Positions 14,338-20,258 of a stretch of DNA of 20,258 nucleotides are shown piece after piece. The notes beneath the pieces are model-generated. The model ran no database searches. It was not told where the DNA came from and was given only the letters and a program-made list of their open reading frames with translations. The DNA comes from Sulfurimonadaceae bacterium. GTDB taxonomy: Bacteria > Campylobacterota > Campylobacteria > Campylobacterales > Sulfurimonadaceae. Numbering within the stretch: the stretch's first letter is position 1; each line of letters opens with the position of its first letter. Position numbers and translations under genes: made by a program. The stretch is taken from assembly GCA_026193155.1 (NCBI GenBank), contig JAPHSI010000122.1, positions 1-20,258 on the forward strand. The letters run 5' to 3'.

Positions 14338-15660
14338 ATGAAAAACAAAAAGTTTATGACAATTGGTTTTATAAGTGTAGCAGCTGCATTTTTCATGATG
14401 TTTTCAACTACTCTTTTTGCCGCTTCAAAACAAGAAAAAGTAAATAAAGAAGCTTCAAGACTTGAAGCATTAGCAAAGTTTACAAAGGTTATCTCTATTG
14501 TTGAGCAATATAATGTTGATGATGTAACAATTGAAGACCTTATGGATAAAGCTCTAACAGGAATGATGCAAAACCTTGATGCTCATTCTAACTATCTTAT
14601 TGCAAAAGACTATAAACGTCTTAAAGTTCAAACAGACGGTGAATTTGGCGGGCTTGGAATAACTGTCGGAATCCGTGACGGTGCCTTAACAGTCATAGCA
14701 CCTCTCGAGGGTACTCCTGCAGATGAAGCAGGCTTGGAATCCGGTGATATTATCTTAAAAATAAATGATGAATCAACCCTAAATATGACAATAGATGAAG
14801 CCGTAGCTATTATGCGTGGTAAGATAGGTGAACCTATTGATATCACTATAGTACGTGAAGGTGAATCTAAACCAATTGAAGTACATATTGTTCGTGGGAA
14901 TATCACTATACAATCCGTATATGAAAAGACTATAGATAAAGGTGTTCTTTACATTCGTGTTACAAGCTTTGACAAAAAAGTTAAACAAGACGTTGCAAAA
15001 GCTATAAAAAAACATGAAGGCAAAACTAAAGGTATTATTCTTGATTTAAGAAATAATCCCGGTGGATTACTTGACCAAGCAGTCGGTCTTGTTGACCTTT
15101 TTGTAAATGAAGGTATAGTCGTTTCACAAAAAGGGCGTAAAGACTCAGATAAGCAGGTTTATACTGCTAAAAGCTCTGAGACTATCAGTAATGTTCCTTT
15201 AGTTGTTTTAGTTAACGGCGGTAGTGCAAGTGCATCCGAAATTGTAAGTGGAGCACTGCAAGATCATAAACGTGCTATTGTGGTCGGTGAAAAAACATTT
15301 GGTAAAGGTAGTGTACAAGTTGTTCTTCCTATCACTGATGATGAAGCAATTAAACTAACTATCGCAAGATACTATTTACCAAGCGGGCGAACAATTCAAG
15401 CTGTCGGTGTGACACCTGATATTGAAGTATTTCCAGGCACGGTAAAAACAAATAAAAATAAATTTTCAATTAAAGAAGCAGACCTTAAAAAACATCTTGA
15501 AGAAGAATTAAAAAAAGTTGATTCAAACGATAAAAAAGTATCAAAGAAAAAAGAAGAAATTGATAATAAAGATGTCATTACACAAGAAATGTTAAACAAA
15601 GATATTCAACTAAAAGAGGGCGTGGATATTATCAAAGCTCTTATAATTATGAAAGGATAA
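14338..15660 (+). CDS. ctpA: C-terminal processing protease (S41 family)
   Basis: A 440-aa periplasmic or membrane-tethered serine protease. A signal or anchor segment (about 7-28) is followed by a helical region, a PDZ domain (about 100-185) that binds hydrophobic C-termini, and the catalytic core. The Ser/Lys dyad is S298 in NGGSASASEI and K323 in TFGKGSVQ, 25 residues apart as in other CtpA enzymes; LDLRNNPGG (235-243) is the usual substrate-groove motif. A Lys/Glu-rich C-terminal tail follows (about 375-420). It is first in a plus-strand run with purC six bases downstream. It has no evident link to the nos genes beyond sharing the divergent intergenic region. Confidence 0.95.
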   Translation: MKNKKFMTIGFISVAAAFFMMFSTTLFAASKQEKVNKEASRLEALAKFTKVISIVEQYNVDDVTIEDLMDKALTGMMQNLDAHSNYLIAKDYKRLKVQTDGEFGGLGITVGIRDGALTVIAPLEGTPADEAGLESGDIILKINDESTLNMTIDEAVAIMRGKIGEPIDITIVREGESKPIEVHIVRGNITIQSVYEKTIDKGVLYIRVTSFDKKVKQDVAKAIKKHEGKTKGIILDLRNNPGGLLDQAVGLVDLFVNEGIVVSQKGRKDSDKQVYTAKSSETISNVPLVVLVNGGSASASEIVSGALQDHKRAIVVGEKTFGKGSVQVVLPITDDEAIKLTIARYYLPSGRTIQAVGVTPDIEVFPGTVKTNKNKFSIKEADLKKHLEEELKKVDSNDKKVSKKKEEIDNKDVITQEMLNKDIQLKEGVDIIKALIIMKG

Positions 15661-15666
15661 AAAAGA

Positions 15667-16380
15667 ATGCAAAAAAGAGAACTTCTTTATGAGGGAAAAG
15701 CTAAAAAGTTATTTTTAACAGACGATGAAAACTTAGTAATATCAGAGTTTAAAGATGATTTAACAGCCTTTAACGGTGAAAAAAAATCAAGTGAAGCCGG
15801 TAAAGGTGCACTTAACAATAAAATTTCTACAGAGCTGTTCAAACTATTAGAAAAAAACGGGATACAGACTCACTTCGTAAAAATGTTAGATGATAATCAT
15901 ATGTTACATAAAAAAGTTGACGTAATCTTAATCGAGGTAATAGTTCGTAATATTGCGACGGGTAGTCTAACTCGTACACTTGGAATTGAAGACGGAAAAG
16001 TTTTACCTTTTACATTGGTTGAGTTTGATTTAAAAAATGATGATTTAGGTGATCCAAAACTTAATGACCAACACGCACTTATATTAGGTCTGGTAGATTA
16101 TCAAGATGAACTTGACAAACTTCGCCGTATGGCAAGACAAGTTAATGATATTTTACGTCCTTATTTTGCTCAAAAAGGTCTTAACCTTGTTGATTTTAAA
16201 CTTGAGTTTGGAAAAGACAAAGACGGAAACATTATTTTAGTTGATGAGATATCACCTGACAATTGTCGTTTTTGGGATATGGAGAGTGGAGAGAAGATGG
16301 ATAAAGATAGATTCCGTCAAGGTCTAGGTGGGCTAAAAGTAGCTTATGAGCAAGTACTAGACAGAATATTAAATAAATAG
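15667..16380 (+). CDS. purC: SAICAR synthetase (phosphoribosylaminoimidazole-succinocarboxamide synthase)
   Basis: A 237-aa cytosolic enzyme that joins CAIR and aspartate with ATP in purine biosynthesis. Family motifs are the N-terminal YEGKAKKLF (8-16), SEFKDDLTAFNGEKK (26-40), the RNIATGSL block (94-101) and DEISPDNCRFWD (193-204). The length is normal for the single-domain bacterial enzyme. It lies between ctpA and purS, with purQ further on. Confidence 0.97.
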   Translation: MQKRELLYEGKAKKLFLTDDENLVISEFKDDLTAFNGEKKSSEAGKGALNNKISTELFKLLEKNGIQTHFVKMLDDNHMLHKKVDVILIEVIVRNIATGSLTRTLGIEDGKVLPFTLVEFDLKNDDLGDPKLNDQHALILGLVDYQDELDKLRRMARQVNDILRPYFAQKGLNLVDFKLEFGKDKDGNIILVDEISPDNCRFWDMESGEKMDKDRFRQGLGGLKVAYEQVLDRILNK

Positions 16381-16394
16381 GAAAAAAGAAAAAA

Positions 16395-16637
16395 ATGAAA
16401 GCAATAATTAACATATCTCTTAAAGCAGGTGTTCTAGATTCTCAAGGTAAAGCTGTTCACCATGCGCTTGATTCACTTCACTTTAATGGTATTGAAGATG
16501 TAAGAGTTGGAAAACAGATTGTTATAAAAATAACTCATAATGATGAAGTAAAAGCTAAAGAAGAGGTTACACAAATGTGTGAAGATCTTCTTGCAAATAC
16601 TGTAATAGAAGACTATGAGATAGAGCTGGTAAAATAG
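16395..16637 (+). CDS. purS: Phosphoribosylformylglycinamidine synthase subunit PurS
   Basis: An 80-aa protein, the small structural subunit that bridges PurL and PurQ in the three-part FGAM synthetase. The beta-alpha-beta pattern starting KAIINISLKAGVLDSQGKA (2-20) is the standard PurS N-terminus. It is followed one base later by purQ, which supports the assignment. purL is not in the window. Confidence 0.95.
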   Translation: MKAIINISLKAGVLDSQGKAVHHALDSLHFNGIEDVRVGKQIVIKITHNDEVKAKEEVTQMCEDLLANTVIEDYEIELVK

Positions 16638-16638
16638 C

Positions 16639-17313
16639 ATGAAAGTAACAATCCTTCAATTTCCTGGGACAAACTGTGAATACGACACACAACATGCATT
16701 TGAAAAGCTAGGTGCATCTACACAAATTCTTTGGCATAAAGCTGAAGAAATTTCATCTGATACTGACTTATTAGTAGTAGCTGGTGGATTTTCTTATGGT
16801 GACTACTTAAGAAGCGGTGCAATTGCAAGATTTTCACCTGTTATGAAAGCCGTAAGTGAATATGCTTCTAAAGGCGGAAAAGTTTTAGGTATTTGTAACG
16901 GTTTTCAAGTTTTAACAGAGGCGGGATTACTTCCAGGTGCACTAAAAAGAAATGAATCATTACATTTCATATCTAAACATCACCATTTAAAAGTACAAAA
17001 TAACGACAATGACTTTTTAAAAGAATTAAATAACGGAGATGTTGTAAATATTCCAATAGCACACCATGACGGTAACTACTTTATTGATGAAGACGGTCTT
17101 AAAGAACTTAAAGCTAATAAACAGATTCTAGTTACATACTGTGATGAAAATGGAAATGAACTAAACCCTAACGGTTCTGTTGCATCTATCGCAGGTGTTT
17201 GCAATAAAGAAAAAAACATATTTGGTCTTATGCCACACCCTGAACGTGCTATGGAGACAATTTTAGGTAGTGATGATGGTATTAAGATGCTAGAAGGGTT
17301 TTTAAAAGCATAA
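16639..17313 (+). CDS. purQ: Phosphoribosylformylglycinamidine synthase subunit PurQ (glutaminase)
   Basis: A 224-aa class I glutamine amidotransferase that supplies ammonia to PurL for FGAR to FGAM conversion. The nucleophile is C86 in GICNGFQ, with H200 and E202 in MPHPER completing the triad; the N-terminus VTILQFPGTNCEYDT is characteristic. Its stop overlaps the ATG of the next gene (TAATG). Confidence 0.97.
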   Translation: MKVTILQFPGTNCEYDTQHAFEKLGASTQILWHKAEEISSDTDLLVVAGGFSYGDYLRSGAIARFSPVMKAVSEYASKGGKVLGICNGFQVLTEAGLLPGALKRNESLHFISKHHHLKVQNNDNDFLKELNNGDVVNIPIAHHDGNYFIDEDGLKELKANKQILVTYCDENGNELNPNGSVASIAGVCNKEKNIFGLMPHPERAMETILGSDDGIKMLEGFLKA

Positions 17314-18434
17314 TGCGTCTCATACTTTTATCTTTTCTTTTCTTGATAACTTTATTTGCTCAAGAAGAATTTGATGATTCTATGGAGTTCAATACTTCAA
17401 TAGAATCAAATACTTCTCAAGTTTTACAAAGTAAAAAAGTCCTATATATTAACTATGAAGATATCCCTATGCGTATATTAAACGGCGAGATATTTCCTAT
17501 TACTATTCGATTGTTATCCACAACTGACAATTATGGACAGATAAAATATAATTTTTCTAAACAAGATGGTTTAAAATCTTTAAATTCTATTCCATTTAGA
17601 GTAGAAGACGGAAAATATTTTTATGATACTTTTTACTACCTTGCAACATCTGATTGGGCAAGATTACCTGATATTGAAGTCTATATTGAACCAAATCCAA
17701 ACAATAAGTACGCAAGTACTTTCTTAAATGGAAAAAAACTAAATGTTATAACTCTAAATCCTAAGAAAAACTTCTCAAACATAATTGCAGAAGATTTTGG
17801 ACTTATTGAATACAAAACTACAAGTTTTGATACTCTACATAACATAATAGTTTTTGTTGCAGAAGCTAAAAGATGCGATATCTCAAATATAGAGTTTAAA
17901 AATGTATATAAGCAAGGTATAGAATCTGTCGTTGAATCGATTGAGGATTCCAGAATAACTTATTTTGTCGTTGTGGACAAAAGATTAGAAACATTTAAGT
18001 TCTCATACTTTAATCTGGCTCAGAATAGATTTAACAATATAAATATACCAATTATAGTTGATGACGATAAAGTTACTACTCAAACAGATTTAAGACCAAA
18101 AGACCAATCAAAAGAGAGGCTAAAACTTTTTGTTGCATTATTGGTTGCTTTAGTTATTTTAATTATAATAGTTTGGAGAAAGAAATATATATATTCAATA
18201 ATATTAATTTTTCCTGTAGCATATATTTTATTTTTATCTGCACCTTCAAAAGAATTATGCATAAATGAAGGATCAAATATATATTTATTGCCTGTTAGTA
18301 ACGGTACTATATTTGAAACTACATCTAGCGTTATACATCTACAACAAGAGGGAAAAGCCGAAGGATTTGTGAAAGTAAAATTAAAAAACAATAAAATAGG
18401 ATGGGTGAAAGATGAAAATATTTGCAAATATTAG
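17313..18434 (+). CDS. Membrane protein with extracytoplasmic domain and C-terminal SH3-like domain
   Basis: A 373-aa protein of unrecognised family. It has a signal peptide (about 1-16), an extracytoplasmic region of roughly 250 residues with beta-rich, Ig-like character, and two close membrane helices (about 271-288 and 293-310). A short C-terminal domain (about 314-373) patterned like a bacterial SH3 fold has C316 and C371 near its ends, a possible disulfide. Two helices place both large domains on the same, outer side of the membrane. Such SH3 domains often bind peptidoglycan or peptides. BatD-like Ig proteins are a loose alternative for the first domain. Translation is coupled to purQ at the start (TAATG), and plsC overlaps its end by 23 nt. 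Confidence 0.7.
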   Translation: MRLILLSFLFLITLFAQEEFDDSMEFNTSIESNTSQVLQSKKVLYINYEDIPMRILNGEIFPITIRLLSTTDNYGQIKYNFSKQDGLKSLNSIPFRVEDGKYFYDTFYYLATSDWARLPDIEVYIEPNPNNKYASTFLNGKKLNVITLNPKKNFSNIIAEDFGLIEYKTTSFDTLHNIIVFVAEAKRCDISNIEFKNVYKQGIESVVESIEDSRITYFVVVDKRLETFKFSYFNLAQNRFNNINIPIIVDDDKVTTQTDLRPKDQSKERLKLFVALLVALVILIIIVWRKKYIYSIILIFPVAYILFLSAPSKELCINEGSNIYLLPVSNGTIFETTSSVIHLQQEGKAEGFVKVKLKNNKIGWVKDENICKY

Positions 18435-19110
18435 TTGGTTGATAGCTACAACAATAATATTTACATCTTTAGGTATTTTAATCCTTTTGTTTCATTTTGT
18501 ACCTGAGCCTATGGCTCCAAAAATATCAGCTTGGATAATAAGACTCACAACATTTTTTAGCGTAGAAATCGAAGGTAAAGAAGATCCTAAAGCAAATATG
18601 ATACTTCTAAACCATCAAAGTGATATGGATATAGCTATAATGGAGACCTCTACGAAAAAAGACCTCGCATGGGTTGCTAAAAAAGAACTTTTTGATATCC
18701 CATTTTTTGGATACGCACTAAAACTTCCAAATGATATTCCTGTTGAGCGTGAGAGTAAAACATCTTTGATAAAACTTGTTAAGGATGTAAAGTCACGATT
18801 GGATATGGGTAAAACAATAACTATGTTCCCTGAAGGTACAAGAAGTACTAAAGGAAAACTATTACCTTTTAAAGTCGGTGCGAAAATGGTAGCTGATAAA
18901 TATAAATTAATAGTTCAACCTGTTTTAATTATGCAAAGTGCAAAATACTACAATATAAAAAAATACTATTATAAACCCGGTCGTGTTAAAGTCATTTTTT
19001 TAGACTCATTTGTAGCAGATAAAACAGACAAAGACTGGTTGAAGAACTTAAGAGAAAAAATGCAAAAGGCATATGATGATGAGCTGGCAAACAATCCTAG
19101 CCATAGGTAG
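18412..19110 (+). CDS. plsC: 1-acyl-sn-glycerol-3-phosphate acyltransferase
   Basis: A 232-aa membrane-bound acyltransferase that makes phosphatidic acid from lysophosphatidic acid. An N-terminal hydrophobic helix (about 8-30) precedes the catalytic HX4D motif in NHQSDMD (H68, D73) and the substrate-binding block FPEGTRS (139-145). The length suits PlsC. It overlaps the preceding gene by 23 nt and the crcB gene by up to 38 nt, so it belongs to the same transcription unit. Confidence 0.92.
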   Translation: MKIFANISWLIATTIIFTSLGILILLFHFVPEPMAPKISAWIIRLTTFFSVEIEGKEDPKANMILLNHQSDMDIAIMETSTKKDLAWVAKKELFDIPFFGYALKLPNDIPVERESKTSLIKLVKDVKSRLDMGKTITMFPEGTRSTKGKLLPFKVGAKMVADKYKLIVQPVLIMQSAKYYNIKKYYYKPGRVKVIFLDSFVADKTDKDWLKNLREKMQKAYDDELANNPSHR

Positions 19111-19468
19111 CGGAGGCTTTATAGGAGCAGTTCTAAGAGCTTATCTAAATGGTGTAATATCCCACAGAGTTCCTCATGATTTACCTTTTGGCACACTTGG
19201 TATAAATCTTATCGGTAGTTTTATTATGGGCATAGTAATAGCATATTTTATGTATACAACGATTTTTTCACTACATGTAAAATCATTTTTATCTACGGGT
19301 ATTTTAGGTGCATTAACAACATATTCTACTTTTGCCATAGAGAGCTTCTTTTTACTTGAAGGTGGTTATATATTTTTAGCACTTATAAACATAAGTGCTA
19401 ATGCTTTTGGTACAATTATAATGGCAGGAAGTGGTTTTTACTTAGTAAAATATTTCTTTAAAGTTTAG
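19073..19468 (+). CDS. crcB: CrcB/Fluc fluoride channel
   Basis: A small four-helix membrane protein (131 aa from the first of three consecutive ATGs) that exports fluoride as an antiparallel dimer. Family motifs are GSGGFIGAVLRAYL near the N-terminus, GTLGINLIGSF in helix 2 with the conserved Asn, and GALTTYSTFAIES in helix 3. The ATGs at 19073, 19076 and 19079 are all possible; AAAAGG ending at 19069 favours the second or third. The 5' end lies inside plsC in another frame. No room is left for a fluoride riboswitch. The stop overlaps the convergent gene by 4 nt. Confidence 0.93.
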   Translation: MMMSWQTILAIGSGGFIGAVLRAYLNGVISHRVPHDLPFGTLGINLIGSFIMGIVIAYFMYTTIFSLHVKSFLSTGILGALTTYSTFAIESFFLLEGGYIFLALINISANAFGTIIMAGSGFYLVKYFFKV

Positions 19469-20217
19469 AACTTATATAAAAAAGTTGTAGTTTGTGTAAA
19501 ATCATATTTTTTATTTATTCCATTTGGCGGATAAGAATCCAGATCATATGAAGCACTGAATTTTAAGTATATTTGTTGGTAAACTTGAAGGCTTAATTCA
19601 AGCGTATTGGTCATCACATAATCGCTAAACTTATCCAATATAGGTTGATAATATAGCGTATAAGCTAATGATGATTTATTTGAGAAATTAACAGAATAAG
19701 CAAGATACGTATTTACTCTCACTTCATTCTCATCAGGATCTATAGATGGATTTGTATATCTAATATTTTCATAAAAAGAACCAAGCCCATAATAACCTCT
19801 ACCACCAATTGGTGTATTAAATATTTTAAATCTAAGTCCAATACCAGCTAACCTTCTATACTCAATAGCTTTAAATTTATCTTCTTGAGTTTGTAAAAAA
19901 ACTTCATACCTTATAATTTCATCTGTTAGTTTATTTATAAATCTTAGATGTGCATATAATTTATTCGTATCTTCAACATCATTAGCTTCTCCATACTCAC
20001 CGGATACCTCCAACCATGTCAAATAACTAGTATTACTATCATACATAACTTTTATATCAGCTTTATATGAATCCTTATCCGTATTACCACGTTTTGTTTC
20101 AAGCCCAATTTCAACTCCACCTGATATACCGACCTTTTCACCTATCTCAACAGGTTTAATAGATACAAGTGCAAATAACTGATTTGTAATTATTAGTAAA
20201 ATTATTATATATTTCAT
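19465..20217 (-). CDS. DUF481-like outer-membrane beta-barrel protein
   Basis: A 250-aa protein with a signal peptide (about 1-16), then a Gly-rich first strand (VGISGGVEIGLETKRGNTD) and alternating amphipathic strands ending in a C-terminal Phe, the usual outer-membrane assembly signal. The pattern resembles DUF481 (YdiY-type) salt-induced barrel proteins; the function is unknown. The frame can be read from a TTG at 20223, but the ATG at 20217 gives a normal signal peptide and is preferred. No clear Shine-Dalgarno is seen. It is convergent with crcB, sharing 4 nt. Only about 40 bases upstream are in the window, too few to judge its promoter. Confidence 0.8.
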   Translation of the reverse strand: MKYIIILLIITNQLFALVSIKPVEIGEKVGISGGVEIGLETKRGNTDKDSYKADIKVMYDSNTSYLTWLEVSGEYGEANDVEDTNKLYAHLRFINKLTDEIIRYEVFLQTQEDKFKAIEYRRLAGIGLRFKIFNTPIGGRGYYGLGSFYENIRYTNPSIDPDENEVRVNTYLAYSVNFSNKSSLAYTLYYQPILDKFSDYVMTNTLELSLQVYQQIYLKFSASYDLDSYPPNGINKKYDFTQTTTFLYKF

Positions 20218-20258
20218 AAACAAAACTATATCAAATTACTCTTGACTATATCTGAATA

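Noticed and set aside
18080..18427. A 115-codon minus-strand open frame inside the SH3-tailed membrane protein gene
   Set aside because: Hydrophobic composition arises from the antisense of membrane-helix codons; there is no start signal and no family resemblance.
19030..19080. Fluoride riboswitch in front of crcB
   Set aside because: The crcB start lies inside plsC coding sequence with no leader, and no riboswitch-like fold is apparent.
20219..20258. TTTGATATAG upstream of the DUF481-like gene (minus strand) as a third Fnr-type site
   Set aside because: Only one half-site fits; the second half does not match ATCAA, and the region is cut by the window edge.

Overview
The window is AT-rich, gene-dense and tightly packed, with many start/stop overlaps. 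Gene content points to a denitrifying Campylobacterota bacterium of the Sulfurimonas type. The main evidence is a nos gene order, nosB-D-G-C1-C2-H-F-(L)-Y-L, that matches the clade II nitrous oxide respiration clusters known from that phylum (Wolinella is the model). The genus is inferred from gene order and protein style, not from a marker gene.

Layout. (1) Positions 1-933 (+): the C-terminal part of a siroheme [4Fe-4S] nitrite/sulfite reductase, cut by the window edge. (2) Positions 4750 to 920 (-): a five-gene regulatory operon. It encodes a small periplasmic protein, a Crp/Fnr-family regulator, a membrane sensor without a kinase domain (NarX/PilJ-like input), a soluble PAS histidine kinase and an OmpR-type response regulator. 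(3) Positions 4852-5289 (+): a divergent NosL-like lipoprotein. (4) Positions 14149 to 5291 (-): a 12-gene nos operon with nosB, nosD, nosG, nosC1, nosC2, nosH, nosF, a NosL-like lipoprotein, nosY, nosL, a PAS-only protein and a second nosD. The catalytic gene nosZ is not in the window; where it would be expected there is an intergenic region and then ctpA. (5) Positions 14338-19468 (+): a compact run of ctpA, purC, purS, purQ, an SH3-tailed membrane protein, a PlsC acyltransferase and a CrcB fluoride channel. (6) Positions 20217 to 19465 (-): a DUF481-like outer-membrane protein.

How it fits together. NosG, NosH and the monohaem cytochromes NosC1/NosC2 would carry electrons from menaquinol to periplasmic N2O reductase. 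NosD, NosF, NosY and the NosL proteins would assemble its copper centres. The most informative non-coding signal is an identical 14-base perfect palindrome (FNR-type TTGAT-N4-ATCAA). It lies upstream of nosB (14208-14221) and between the regulatory operon and the divergent NosL-like gene (4805-4818). In both minus-strand promoters it sits exactly 22 nt from a perfect TATAAT, so its centre is at -41.5 of the predicted start, the class II activator position. This suggests one Crp/Fnr-type protein, perhaps the one encoded here, co-activates the nos operon, its own regulatory operon and an extra copper chaperone. The Aer-type (probably flavin-binding) PAS domains in the kinase and in the PAS-only protein suggest a redox input. 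No tRNA, rRNA, CRISPR array or mobile element was seen. No gene-free stretch exceeds 300 bases; the longest is 14150-14337, which holds the nosB and ctpA promoters.
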